A stretch of 64,000 nt of DNA from Ktedonobacter sp. SOSP1-85 (GCF_016587415.1 NZ_BNJI01000002.1:124001-188000); one strand, 5' to 3'; shown: positions 7,974 through 16,981, counted from the stretch's first letter. Numbers and translations: made by a program. The notes: generated by a model not told the origin, from the letters alone.

Positions 7974-9816
7974 AATCTTACGCAACCTTGCTGATGAGTA
8001 ATGTGGTATACTAAAAAGTTGAACATTTTTTCGCTTTTTTAGAGCTTTTTTGAGGATTCAAAAACCATTCTATGATCATTTTTCCAGACCTTCCTCACGT
8101 CGAAGTAGAAGGAGTAGAAATAGCTGAGGAGATCACCCTGACCTTACGGACGACCTCCCCAACTGCTCCTTGCCCCTCATGTGGGACCGTATCTTCGCGC
8201 ATCCAAAGTCTCTATTCACGTGCACTCCGTGATCTTCCTTCGGTTGGACGTCCGCTTCGTCTCATTCTGCATGTGCGTCGTTTCTTTTGCAAAAAGAATA
8301 CCTGTGCGCAAAAGATCTTCGTTGAACGGCTTCCAGAGCTTTGTCACCCTCACGCTCAGCGCACCAAACGGCTCCAAAAGGCCCTCTGTGAGCTCGGACT
8401 CAAAATCGGGGGCCAAGCCGGAGCGGATGTGGGAAGTGAGTTGGGCATCAGCGGAAGTCGCGATACCATCTTGCGTCTGGTTCGCCAATCACACCCGTCA
8501 GCTCAATCAGCCCCACACGTTATTGGGCTGGACGACTGGGCACGCAGGCGCAGGCTGCGCTATGGAACCCTGATCTGTGATCTGGAATTGGGCCTGCCCA
8601 TTGACCTGCTTCCCGACCGCTCGGTCAAAACGGTCTCCACCTGGCTGCTCAAGCATCCCTCCATCAAGGTGGTTAGCCGCGATGGGTCCTCGGAATATGC
8701 GTCAGCTATTCAAAAAGGGGCCCCCCAAGCTGTACAGGTAAGTGACCGCTGGCATTTGGTGAAGAATCTAGCTGCATGTGTCTCAGTGCAATTGACCCAA
8801 AGCCTGACGCAACTGCGTCGTGCTGAGCAGACAGAAGCCAAGACCCTCGACGGGCAGCAACCCTCACCTGAACGTCAAAGTCATCCCAGGACACGCGCTG
8901 AGAAACGAGCACAACACGCTCGTCAAGCGGAGCGAACAACTCGTTACGAGCAGATGATGGCACTGCAACAGCAAGGGATGAAAAGCATTGAGATTGCGGC
9001 TCACATGGGTATGGCACCACGAACCGTTCGGGAGTGGCTTGATCGCGGAGATATTCCTTATTCCGGTTCTCGCAAGCCTCGAACACGTCTCATCGATCCC
9101 TACAAGACCTATCTCCTGGAACGCTGGCAACAAGGGTGCCGCCAGGGAGTACAACTGGAAAGAGAACTGAGAGCAAAAGGGTATAAAGGATCACCACGAG
9201 CCATCTATCGCTACCTGGAGACGGTAGATGCGTTGAGCTTTTCTGCCCGCAAAAGCGGTTCCCAATTAGCGACGAAACCACTCAATCCCCTCTTGACTCT
9301 CTCGGCACCACAGGCCACCTGGCTCTTTTTCCGCAAACATGAGGATTTGAAGGAAGAAGAACGGGAGACCCTTCAACAGTTAAGGCAGATGAGCCCACAC
9401 CTTGAGACCGCCTACCAACTGGTAGAGATGTTTCTTCACATGGTCCGTGAGCGTACAGGAGAACAGCTTGACGCCTGGCTGGCAGCGGTGAAAGCCAGCC
9501 ATCTTGAAGCGTTTGAGTCCTTTGTGACGGGTGTGCAACAAGACAAAGATGCCGTTCTTGCGGGATTGACGTTACCTTGGAGCAATGGTCCTTTGGAAGG
9601 AAATGTGAATCGGCTTAAGCTCATCAAAAGAAGTATGTATGGTCGCGCCGAAATCGATCTGCTCAAGCTTCGTGTGCTCCATCACAGCAAAAAGAGTCAG
9701 GAGAGAAAAAGGAAGCAAAAACAACAAGTGGCTCATTTGAAGAAACCGAAGAGTATGAAAAATGGCGTAATTTCCCAGCATACCACAACTGCGATCAGCA
9801 AGGTTGCGTAAGAATC
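7974..9816 (+). mobile_element. Intact ISL3-family insertion sequence
   Basis: Terminal inverted repeats share TCTTACGCAACCTTGCTGAT (7976-7995 and, inverted, 9794-9813). The eight bases AATTTATG flank both ends (7966-7973 and 9817-9824), the target duplication length expected for ISL3. The single transposase gene stops inside the right repeat. The insertion sits some 40 bases before the gene at 9863 and so separates it from any upstream promoter. Confidence 0.93.
8072..9811 (+). CDS. ISL3-family transposase
   Basis: A 579-residue DDE transposase. The N-terminal zinc finger is APCPSCGTVSSRIQSLYSR plus the RRFFCKKNTC segment. The catalytic core begins at VIGLDDWARRRRLRYGTLI (first Asp) and continues with VVSRDGSSEYASAI and VSDRWHLVKN; the Glu motif is WSNGPLEGNVNRLKLIKRSM near the C terminus. 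A long insert carries a helix-turn-helix (SIEIAAHMGMAPRTVREWLD), a feature of the longer ISL3 transposases. The gene is uninterrupted, so the element may be active. Confidence 0.93.
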   Translation: MIIFPDLPHVEVEGVEIAEEITLTLRTTSPTAPCPSCGTVSSRIQSLYSRALRDLPSVGRPLRLILHVRRFFCKKNTCAQKIFVERLPELCHPHAQRTKRLQKALCELGLKIGGQAGADVGSELGISGSRDTILRLVRQSHPSAQSAPHVIGLDDWARRRRLRYGTLICDLELGLPIDLLPDRSVKTVSTWLLKHPSIKVVSRDGSSEYASAIQKGAPQAVQVSDRWHLVKNLAACVSVQLTQSLTQLRRAEQTEAKTLDGQQPSPERQSHPRTRAEKRAQHARQAERTTRYEQMMALQQQGMKSIEIAAHMGMAPRTVREWLDRGDIPYSGSRKPRTRLIDPYKTYLLERWQQGCRQGVQLERELRAKGYKGSPRAIYRYLETVDALSFSARKSGSQLATKPLNPLLTLSAPQATWLFFRKHEDLKEEERETLQQLRQMSPHLETAYQLVEMFLHMVRERTGEQLDAWLAAVKASHLEAFESFVTGVQQDKDAVLAGLTLPWSNGPLEGNVNRLKLIKRSMYGRAEIDLLKLRVLHHSKKSQERKRKQKQQVAHLKKPKSMKNGVISQHTTTAISKVA

Positions 9817-9862
9817 AATTTATGTGTCAAACGACAATGTGATAACGTAAAGAGTGTTGGAA

Positions 9863-10765
9863 ATGATAAATATACCTATTCATTGGGGTGTTGAAGTATC
9901 TGCTGATCAAAAGGCATATTTTGCAGAGCTATTACATAAACTTGCCGTAATAATTGATCCTGGAGATAGTTTGAGAGAAGTTCGCATTATTGCTGATAAT
10001 GTTCTACCCTTAGAGGTCCAATTATGGGTGGGAAAACCCTATCAACCCGGACCTCATCTCCCAACCGGTGTTGCAGTTCCGGTTGAGCAAGGAAACGCTG
10101 TTGCAAGCAAGGTTTTTATTCGCAAAGTCTTCTTTGGTAGGTCAGAGACTCTAGAGGGGCAGCTCGAACAGTTATCTACCCTCTTTGAAGAACTTTATCA
10201 TTGCCGGCTTTATCATCAAACCTGGCAGCGTCGTGGGTACATTAATTCCCGTTCTACCGACCCCTACTCCCACGATCTGTTTACAGTAAGCGGACAAGTA
10301 CATGATGAGTATGCAGTTGCGCGACAGAAAAATATATTTTTCGGAGAGCGAATCAGCTTGCACGACGAGCAAGGACAAACTATTCCTTTTTTTATTGAAT
10401 ATGGTTCCTTATTAGCGGAGCTTCTCGACCAAGCTCTGGGACAATTACAGATTCGTGGTGTTTCCCACGCTCCACTTTCTGTACGTAAGAGTGATATGCT
10501 TTCTATTGCCTACCGTTTCATTTTTGAACCACTTACTCGTCATGCTGGCTTCTTAGCTCCAATTCCTCCTGCTTATCCTCTTCGTGTACCTAATAATACC
10601 CCAGAAAGTAGTACATTTTATCGAGATATTATTGCACCATATTGGACACCGATAAAAAGCGCTCTCGAATTATCTTTTGATAGTCAGTTTGCTGAAACTG
10701 AAGAAGCAGTGCATATCATAAGCACAACAATCGATGCATGCCTGGATAAGCTTCTGAAGATCTAG
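9863..10765 (+). CDS. Protein of unknown function with an EExxH-type motif
   Basis: A 300-residue soluble protein; ATG 9863 has AAAGAG about eight bases upstream and is preferred to the GTG at 9854. No family is recognised. In the middle, LFEELYHCRLYHQTWQRRGY is followed about 30 residues later by VSGQVHDEYAVARQKN, a spacing reminiscent of degenerate zincin-like or ImmA-type peptidase folds, but the classical HExxH is absent. There are no membrane segments. Codon use is AT-richer than that of the ISL3 element before it. Confidence 0.6.
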   Translation: MINIPIHWGVEVSADQKAYFAELLHKLAVIIDPGDSLREVRIIADNVLPLEVQLWVGKPYQPGPHLPTGVAVPVEQGNAVASKVFIRKVFFGRSETLEGQLEQLSTLFEELYHCRLYHQTWQRRGYINSRSTDPYSHDLFTVSGQVHDEYAVARQKNIFFGERISLHDEQGQTIPFFIEYGSLLAELLDQALGQLQIRGVSHAPLSVRKSDMLSIAYRFIFEPLTRHAGFLAPIPPAYPLRVPNNTPESSTFYRDIIAPYWTPIKSALELSFDSQFAETEEAVHIISTTIDACLDKLLKI

Positions 10766-10890
10766 TTTTGGCCTCTGAGGAACAATAGAACTAAAGTGTA
10801 CACTAAGCCAAAGCGTTGTTTTGCTTGATAAGCCATGTGATGGTGCGTTTAACTTGTTAAACAATGTTTTAGGGTGACAAGGAGAGGTCC

Positions 10891-11220
10891 GTGAAAGAGT
10901 TAATCAAGCGTATTGTGGCTATTGGTATAAGCGTGATCGTTTTTGTATCAAGTGTTCTGGGTATTGCCCAGACCTTTGGCTTTACCCTGCACTTTACCGA
11001 TATCTATATCCCTAATCCAATTATCATTATCATCTCGATTGTGGTTGCGGCTCTTTTGTTTGTGGCTGCATTTTTCTTGGGAAGCATATATGTGTTACGT
11101 GTGATTGTGATGGGTATTGCAAGCTTGCTCGCTCCCAAATCTCCAGAGGAGCAAAAGCGTTTGCGTGAGATTGTGAACCAGATGCCCTCTATGGCAAAAA
11201 GTAAAGAGCCTGGCGTTTGA
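10891..11220 (+). CDS. Small two-helix membrane protein
   Basis: A 109-residue protein starting at GTG 10891 behind AAGGAGAGG. Two hydrophobic segments, around residues 5-25 (IVAIGISVIVFVSSVLGIA) and 45-75 (IIIIISIVVAALLFVAAFFL), are followed by a basic C-terminal tail (SPEEQKRLREIVNQM). No family recognised. It is followed at once by an intrinsic terminator that overlaps its last codons. Confidence 0.6.
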   Translation: MKELIKRIVAIGISVIVFVSSVLGIAQTFGFTLHFTDIYIPNPIIIIISIVVAALLFVAAFFLGSIYVLRVIVMGIASLLAPKSPEEQKRLREIVNQMPSMAKSKEPGV

Positions 11221-11231
11221 CTAGGCTCTTT
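11203..11231 (+). terminator. Intrinsic terminator of the small membrane-protein gene
   Basis: AAAGAGCCT and AGGCTCTTT form a 9-base stem around the stop codon, with a short T run at its 3' side. Confidence 0.7.
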
Positions 11232-11311
11232 GTGTGGTGTGGGTGTAGTTATTCCCCTTGTAGCTTAGCGTACATTTTCGTTCCACTGTTTTACAAAATT
11301 TCAGTGAAAGA

Positions 11312-11421
11312 AACCAGATGGGGAGCGGCTTTGTCCAGGAAAGTTTGTCCCAGTGCTCAAGATTGAGGGCAACGTTTCACGTTTGCGGGCCAGATCTGCT
11401 CACTTCGTCGGGCATTTACCA
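11312..11421 (-). repeat. Solo right end of the TRGTAA family (element G)
   Basis: It starts GAAACCAGATGGGGAGCGG, continues TTTGTCCAGGAAAG and ends CATTTACCA, the tip seen at cassette ends. It is about 70 percent identical by eye to 42053-42155 (element H). About 70 bases further on, GCTACGTTAGCTGTCATG is also shared with the region before the cassette D gene (42661-42679), so a longer module is represented at both places. Confidence 0.55.
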
Positions 11422-11611
11422 TTCGTGTCACCAGGGGCAGTGTGATGGTGAATTTGAGCTCACGTGGGATTAATGGAACGAAAAAATCACGCTACGTTAG
11501 CTGTCATGAGCCGCAAGGTAGCGGGTATTTAGGGCATCTTTAACGTGTTTTGTTCACCTTGACACTCAAGCATAGAATGCGAGTATGTTTGTCCATGTTA
11601 TGCATGGAGAA

Positions 11612-11700
11612 GGCTTACCCGGCTTAGGAGTGGAATGCTAGACCTTTGGTCTGTGCTAGCGTGAACAGAGATTGTCCCCTCACTCCGTAAAAAGCCGGGC
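11612..11700. ncRNA. Candidate structured RNA of unknown family
   Basis: Nested helices are readable directly: CCCGGCTT (11618-11625) with AAGCCGGG (11692-11699); GGAGTG (11627-11632) with CACTCC (11681-11686); and an inner GCTA/TAGC hairpin with GACC-TTT-GGTC at its tip. The helices enclose each other properly and the region has no reading frame. It lies between two convergent genes, so strand is unknown. No known riboswitch or RNA family was recognised. Confidence 0.45.
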
Positions 11701-11717
11701 AGGTCATGCTATGCGAC

Positions 11718-11749
11718 AAAAAGATGCGCCCCTCCAGATGGAGGGGCGC
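11718..11749 (-). terminator. Intrinsic terminator of the 11762-12256 gene
   Basis: GCGCCCCTCC-AGAT-GGAGGGGCGC, followed on the minus strand by a run of five T, lies 12 bases past the stop codon. Confidence 0.85.
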
Positions 11750-11761
11750 TCTGGTGTTTGC

Positions 11762-12256
11762 TTACTTAATCCGTTTCCATTCGTCAAGGTGCTGCTGTAA
11801 TTCAGCAATGAGATGAGGCTGTAACTCAATCATCATGCCCTGGCCAGAGTAGTTGACAACCTTCTGAACAAAATCATGTACGGTCATTTCCATAGTTCCC
11901 ACCAAGTGTGCCGGTGGGGGACCAGACACACACCAGAGCTTACCAGCTTGCGCGATGAGTGATAGTGGCTCCTGGTGGTCTTTAACTTTAAATGCCAGGT
12001 GAAACACGCTCCTAGTAGGCTCACGCATCTCTACACGTAACCCTACCAGCATGTTATGCTTGCCAAGATTCCCATAAAACCATGTGCATATGGCATAGCC
12101 GCCCTCTTCTGAGTGGCGATCCAAGAGCGTTTTAACATCTGGCCTCTCGGAAAGATTCAGCCATATAACAGCGATACCATCGCCAGGACTAAGCATCAGT
12201 ATATCTACATCATCCACAGGTATAGCCGAGCGAAGCATCAACGTCAAATCTTCCAT
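11762..12256 (-). CDS. Hypothetical cytosolic protein
   Basis: A 164-residue acidic protein starting at ATG 12256 behind AAGGGAGG, with its own terminator. It has alternating short strands and helices (AVIWLNLSERPDVKTLLDRH, VGLRVEMREPTRSVFHLAF) and a C-terminal helical tail (PHLIAELQQHLDEWKRIK). No family, membrane segment or cofactor motif is recognised. It is a monocistronic gene in an otherwise repeat-rich interval. Confidence 0.65.
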   Translation of the reverse strand: MEDLTLMLRSAIPVDDVDILMLSPGDGIAVIWLNLSERPDVKTLLDRHSEEGGYAICTWFYGNLGKHNMLVGLRVEMREPTRSVFHLAFKVKDHQEPLSLIAQAGKLWCVSGPPPAHLVGTMEMTVHDFVQKVVNYSGQGMMIELQPHLIAELQQHLDEWKRIK

Positions 12257-12484
12257 CTTGCCTCCCTTCTGTTATCATGTAAGCAAGAGCTTTGCTCTTT
12301 TCCGATCTCACACCAGGGCGGGCTTGTGCTACCATTGCTCGTTCCTGGTGCTTCTGTGTGAATGCCTCTAGTATACTCTACATTTGCTTTATGCGCTTTT
12401 CCATCTCTCGCCAGGCGTGGGGATCACACTGAGACAGGACTAGGATCTTGACGAAAATGTGCATTAGCAGAGGTAGGGCTAGGA

Positions 12485-13168
12485 GTGCGCCTGTTCGCTT
12501 ATCGAGGAGTTGCTCATAAGAGCCGTACTTAAGTAGTGGTACGAGGGGTAAGCGGCCTGCGTTCAGCAGTGGCACTGCTGAGGGTAGGAAGCCCGCTGAC
12601 AATGTACCAGATGGGTCTAGCCAAAGGAGCCATCGGGCTACCCCTGTAATCTATGCTGACGTAAGGAACCTGCGTAAATGTCGTTACGCGCCGTCGAGGG
12701 AAAATGGCTGTTACCCTCTAGCCAAAATGGCAAGGCGGCTGGCTCATTGGCTTCCTAGTCCGATGGGCACTACTCCATTGCCCGCCCGGCGTAAAGCAGG
12801 CAGCTACGGATTGCTATCACTCCTCGATGGGCGCATCAGGGAACGCTCATACCACCAGTTGCTCGTAAGAGCCGCGAGAATGCTAGCGGGTGGAAGAGCG
12901 GACGGAGGCGGCGTAGTAGCCAAATGCCTTCCTGTAATGGGATGGACACGGTGAAGGTCCGCCAGGGTAAGTCCTGAGAAAACGAAATAAACGGATAAAG
13001 GAAGGAATGCAGATGACGAGAGGCTTGACCTCTTGGTGCGCCTTCCCATGGATTTCCATGAATCTGCTCTTCGCGAGTACTTGGACCCAACTGGAAAGCG
13101 CAGTGCGGTAAAAGTCGCATGCTGCGTTTGGAGGGGGGGAAAGGCCGCAAGGTCCTACCTATCCCTAC
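12485..13168 (+). ncRNA. ORF-less group II intron (copy 2), apparently complete
   Basis: The RNA starts GTGCGCC and continues through the part shared with copy 1. It then has a domain III-like stretch (GGCGGCGTAGTAGCC and onward), a domain V at 13095-13129 with the AGC triad, GTGCGG-TAAAA-GTCGCATG and a closing stem, and a domain VI hairpin (GGCC-GCAA-GGTC) ending CCTATCCCTAC. At about 684 bases, with no reverse transcriptase in domain IV, it would need a protein supplied in trans. The intron-encoded protein at 38-42 kb belongs to an intron with a differently built domain V. I considered an IscB-type omega RNA but the domain V and VI features favour a group II intron. Confidence 0.65.
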
Positions 13169-13188
13169 TCACTAAGCGGAGCCCTATT

Positions 13189-13452
13189 GGGGTCATAACA
13201 TTTTTACCCAGCAAAATTCCCGCTAAGCAGATGACATTTAGTACAATAGGGGTAAAATACGCATCATGACCTCTCAATCAGTCGTGAAGGTTGGCTCTCA
13301 TCTCAGATGGTAGGATGAAGAGTCGTCTTTCTGCTTCGCTGGCTGCTCACGGGCCTCGATCGAATGCAGCTTCTCCATGAAAATAGCGCTATTGTCTGCT
13401 ATTTCTCTCTATGCTTAGCGGGAATTTTGCTGGGTAAAAATGTTATGACCCC
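13189..13452 (+). repeat. MITE-like repeat, left copy of composite B
   Basis: It has perfect 41-bp terminal inverted repeats beginning GGGGTCATAACATTTTT. The 182-bp interior is non-coding. It differs from the right copy at only a handful of positions. Confidence 0.9.
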
Positions 13453-13627
13453 GAGATTATCACGCAAAGTGCGGGAGAGCCGAAAACATAGGGGAAAAAT
13501 GCCGGGCCCCCCAGTATGTCTTTCTTGGATGTCACATTTTTCGCGTTTCGGCATCTCTATATAGATGAACTTGCACAGAGCAGCGCTCTCTGTGACGAAA
13601 AGCGCCTGCTGCTATAAGGAGAGTTGT

Positions 13628-14173
13628 ATGCCGCACCAAGATAAAAATACTTCTCCGATAGATCATGACCAACTCTTTGATCGATATAACTCGCTCATCT
13701 TTGCATACTTGCGTTCGTATACCATTTCACTCGAGGATGCTGAAGATCTCACCCTGGAAACATTTATCACGGCGTTAGAGAGTATTGATATTATCACGTG
13801 GGAGGGACCAAGGCAGCTTGCTTGGCTGAGGCGAGTGGCTCATAACAAATTGATGGAACGCTATCGCCATCTCCAGCGCCATCCTATTCTCGCACTTGAC
13901 CACCTCACTGATATCATTCCAGATAGCCCTCATCCCGAGCAGATAGTTTTACGTAACGAAGAGCAGGCGCAATTATGGCTCTATATTCAGCGATTGCCCC
14001 TTTTGCAACAGCGACTCTTGCTTCTACGCTATGGGTATGGATTACCGACCTTGGAGATCGCGACCCTCCTCCAGAAAAGTGACCAGGCGATCCGCAAACT
14101 GCTTTCGCGCACCATTTGCTCTCTGAGAATAATGTATGCTCATTCCCTAGTGGAGAAAGAAGAGAGGTCATGA
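13628..14173 (+). CDS. ECF-type RNA polymerase sigma factor
   Basis: A 181-residue sigma-70 factor of the extracytoplasmic function class. Region 2 contains FDRYNSLIFAYLRSYTISLE, DAEDLTLETFITAL and WLRRVAHNKLMERYR; region 4 contains LPLLQQRLLLLRYGYGLPTL and the recognition-helix part EIATLLQKSDQAIRKLLSR. ATG 13628 behind AAGGAG is preferred to the upstream frame start at 13565. Its stop overlaps the start of the next gene (ATGA), so the membrane Asp-box protein is translationally coupled and is probably its regulator. The pair lies inside composite B. Confidence 0.9.
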   Translation: MPHQDKNTSPIDHDQLFDRYNSLIFAYLRSYTISLEDAEDLTLETFITALESIDIITWEGPRQLAWLRRVAHNKLMERYRHLQRHPILALDHLTDIIPDSPHPEQIVLRNEEQAQLWLYIQRLPLLQQRLLLLRYGYGLPTLEIATLLQKSDQAIRKLLSRTICSLRIMYAHSLVEKEERS

Positions 14174-15750
14174 ACAAGCACGAGTATCAAGATTTTCTTC
14201 CAGAAGAAGCAGATAATGTAGAACTTATTGCACACGTACAGGACATTCATCGCACGATGCCTCAAGATGAGCAGGCACTGGATCGCCTCCGAACGCGCTG
14301 GTACACAATGCGCCAAGAAGCGTTCTCGGGGTCCAGCACCCTTTCACCCAAACCCGAAAAGACACCAGTACGCAGAGACTTGCACAAACGGTCAACAGCC
14401 CTCTCCACCAAAGGGAAGACCTGGCTACGCCCACTAAATGCGATTGCAGCCATTCTCATCGTCTGCCTCTTAACCGGGACATTTCTCGTCACCATTTCTT
14501 TCCTCAAGCAGAGAACGATGACAACGGTCTCACAAGCAAAAGGAACATCCGGGATATGGCTTGGTTTTAGCCAAACATTCACTATGCTTGATGAGCAGGT
14601 GGGATGGATGATGGATCACCATCTCCAGACAAAAGAAGGGTATGCATCAGTGGAGCGTACAACTGATGGAGGGAAACACTGGCAACAAGTCACGCCGAAC
14701 CTCTCTCCTCAGAAAGAATACTCATGGTCACTCTATGTACGCGACAAGCTAACGGCTTGGCTCATCACGAGATATGATGGAGAAAGATACGCAGCACTCT
14801 ACCGTACGCTTGATGGGGGAAGAACATGGCAACGTTTCAATTGGCCTTATGCATCAGTACCCCTGGATTTTATGACGTTTACCGATCAGAACCATGGGTG
14901 GCTCCTACTTGTGGAATCCCCTTTCGTCATCAATCTCGGTGATGTCAGAACAGGAGCATATAATAGCGATGCTGATAAAGGGCTCCAGCAATTTTTGCTC
15001 CATACCAATGATGGAGGAAAATCCTGGCAAAAGATCGGTCCACTTCCAATTGCAGGAAGGATTGAGCAGGTGCAGTTCTTGGATGAACACACGGGGTGGA
15101 TCACAAGTGAGACAGTTACATTGAAAAAAGGTGCGTCTCTCTCGCAACATACTGGGTACCTCTATGTGACTCATGATGGTGGACGTACGTGGCAACGACA
15201 ATTACTCAGTGCCACGCTGGCAGGTATCAAACCAAATGCCTTTCTCAATCTCACGTTTTTCAACACGCAAGAAGGGTATCTCTATGCGGAATATAGTGAT
15301 GTGGACGTGAACTTACACTATTACTTATATGTGACCCACGATGGGGGCACATCCTGGCAGAGAAGCGGGAATGCACTTCCCTACAAGGGCTTAATCATCC
15401 CTCCTGTAGAGATCCCCCAACAACAAGTCCTCCCTGATAGCCAACATATTGTCCAATACCAGGTAAGCCAAATTCCGTCTCAGATAGAAGCTATCACCAT
15501 CTTCTCACTGATCAATGGTCGCTGGCAGCAAACTCAAGCCACTTTTCAGAGACATAATACGACGACTTTAAGCATCATACAGGGCTTTAGCTTCCTCTCC
15601 ACCCAGAGGGGATTTGTCATGATCCAAGCAGAGCGGGGGGCCGAGAATTCTACCATACAATCGATGGAGGTAAGACGTGGCAGAAAGTGGGCAGCATATC
15701 ATGATCAGCACATCCAAACGACGTTGCACCACCGCCTAAAGCAGGGGTGA
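14170..15750 (+). CDS. Membrane-anchored Asp-box (YCF48/BNR-like) protein, probable anti-sigma partner; 3' end frameshifted
   Basis: The 526-residue product has about 100 cytosolic residues, one membrane segment (AIAAILIVCLLTGTFLVTI) and an extracytoplasmic propeller with repeated Asp-box motifs (TTDGGKHWQ, TLDGGRTWQ, TNDGGKSWQ, THDGGRTWQ, THDGGTSWQ). The topology and ATGA coupling to the sigma gene suggest an anti-sigma factor with a sensor domain, but no recognised anti-sigma motif was found. At the 3' end a sixth Asp box (TIDGGKTWQKVG) is encoded in another frame and stops at 15702-15704. A run of six G at about 15636-15641 is the likely indel, so the present C-terminal 30 or so residues are probably not original. 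Confidence 0.75.
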   Translation: MNKHEYQDFLPEEADNVELIAHVQDIHRTMPQDEQALDRLRTRWYTMRQEAFSGSSTLSPKPEKTPVRRDLHKRSTALSTKGKTWLRPLNAIAAILIVCLLTGTFLVTISFLKQRTMTTVSQAKGTSGIWLGFSQTFTMLDEQVGWMMDHHLQTKEGYASVERTTDGGKHWQQVTPNLSPQKEYSWSLYVRDKLTAWLITRYDGERYAALYRTLDGGRTWQRFNWPYASVPLDFMTFTDQNHGWLLLVESPFVINLGDVRTGAYNSDADKGLQQFLLHTNDGGKSWQKIGPLPIAGRIEQVQFLDEHTGWITSETVTLKKGASLSQHTGYLYVTHDGGRTWQRQLLSATLAGIKPNAFLNLTFFNTQEGYLYAEYSDVDVNLHYYLYVTHDGGTSWQRSGNALPYKGLIIPPVEIPQQQVLPDSQHIVQYQVSQIPSQIEAITIFSLINGRWQQTQATFQRHNTTTLSIIQGFSFLSTQRGFVMIQAERGAENSTIQSMEVRRGRKWAAYHDQHIQTTLHHRLKQG

Positions 15751-15776
15751 AGGGGTTACGACAGGTGCCGGAATTT

Positions 15777-16040
15777 GGGGTCATAACATTTTTACCCAGC
15801 AAAATTCCCGCTAAGCAGATGACATTTAGTACAGCAGGGGTAAAATACGCATCATGACCTCTCAATCAGCCGTGAAAGTTGGCTCTCATCTCAGATGGTA
15901 GGATGAAGAGTCGTCTTTCTGCTTTGCTGGCTGCTCACGGGCCTCGATCGAATGCAGCTTCTCCATGAAAATAGCGCTATTGTCTGCTATTTCTCTCTAT
16001 GCTTAGCGGGAATTTTGCTGGGTAAAAATGTTATGACCCC
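15777..16040 (+). repeat. MITE-like repeat, right copy of composite B
   Basis: It has the same 41-bp terminal inverted repeats and interior as 13189-13452, in the same orientation, and is followed by CTATT. Confidence 0.9.
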
Positions 16041-16116
16041 CTATTGGGACCCGATGGAGCCCGTATGGGCACAAGTGGGGACCTGGCAAGCGAGAAAATA
16101 GGCGCGGGACAAAAAG

Positions 16117-16143
16117 GTACCCGGACAGATGCTATCCGGGTAC
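16117..16143. terminator. Hairpin, possible minus-strand terminator
   Basis: GTACCCGGA and TCCGGGTAC pair around a nine-base loop, with five A on the left giving a T run on the minus strand. No gene ends clearly here on that strand; the Tn3 relic is 280 bases away. Confidence 0.35.
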
Positions 16144-16418
16144 TAATGGGGCGAGAATGGAGATGTCAAGAATACCATTTGTGGATAAAGGCCTCGATAG
16201 AATGAGGACGAAAGAACTCAGCCTCAACGAGAGCTTCAAAGGGAGCTGCCAGAAAGTCAAGAGAAGCATGGTTCGACATGCGCGCAAGAATGTCCTGATC
16301 CCGTGCTTCTGTATTCAAGAGAGGCGCGCCTTGGCGAATATAGGGGTTTGCCTACAGTTGGAACAGAAAGTTGGAATAGGAAAATAGCCCAAAAGATCCA
16401 TACTTCTCACAAAGAATT

Positions 16419-16926
16419 TTAGAAAAGCTCTTCAGAAGAAGACGTCAGGGGACGAAGAGGGCGACGGTGACCTTGAGCAACACTCTCAGGAAGCACGAAA
16501 TGATAGGTACCATGAACATTGATATGCTGAAAGCGAAGCGGAGCAAGTCGTTCCACATCCTCTGATCGAACCTCTTGTCCGCTGTTGCGTAGCTCGTCCA
16601 ACACGTCCTGGATATACCAGGTGTTCCAGAGAACGATCATGTTGACCACAAGCCCAAGCGCACCCAACTGATCTTCCTGGCCCTGGCGATACCGTTGACG
16701 AAGCTCCCCTCGCTGTCCATGAAACACATGTCGAGCCACACTGTGCCGTCCCTCTCCGCGATTTAATTGGTTTTGAATACGTCGGCGATAGCCTTCGTCA
16801 TCAATATAGTTGAGTAAATAGAGCGTCTTGGCAATCCGACCAACTTCCGAAATGGCACGTGCAAGCGTTGTTGGCCGTCCTCCTCGTTGGAGGGATTGGA
16901 TAAGTGTCGAAGCGTGAACAGTATAA
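16419..16926 (-). pseudogene. C-terminal fragment of a Tn3-family transposase (TnpA)
   Basis: Reading leftward from the IS3 edge the frame gives GIHYTVHASTLIQSLQRGGR, LARAISEVGRIAKTLYLLNY and NQLNRGEGRHSVARHVFHGQ, then LGLVVNMIVLWNTWYIQDVL and APLRFQHINVHGTYHF, the well-known C-terminal block of Tn3 transposases. It has no N-terminal two thirds; the frame is cut at the left end of the IS3 element. No resolvase or Tn3 terminal repeat was seen. Confidence 0.85.
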
Positions 16927-16981
16927 TGGATCCCATAATTAAGACAAAATGTTGAGGTGGCTGAAGGTGGAAGGAGGAACC

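Larger units (their letters stand above)
13189..16040 (+). mobile_element. Composite B: two 264-bp MITE-like copies flanking a sigma/anti-sigma pair
   Basis: Near-identical 264-bp repeats in direct orientation lie at both ends. The outer flanks read CTATT on the left (13184-13188) and CTATT on the right (16041-16045), while the inner flanks do not match each other. That is the pattern expected if the whole 2.85-kb unit moved together and duplicated five target bases; closing the gap restores the continuous sequence GAGCCCTATTGGGACCCGAT. No transposase is encoded, so movement would depend on an enzyme acting in trans. Confidence 0.65.

Noticed and set aside
11563..11582. TTGACA followed by TAGAAT as a promoter
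   Set aside because: Only about eight bases separate the boxes, too few for a sigma-70 promoter.
16157..16387. 76-residue plus-strand frame
   Set aside because: Reasonable start context but basic, unstructured product with no family resemblance, between a MITE and a Tn3 relic; not supported.
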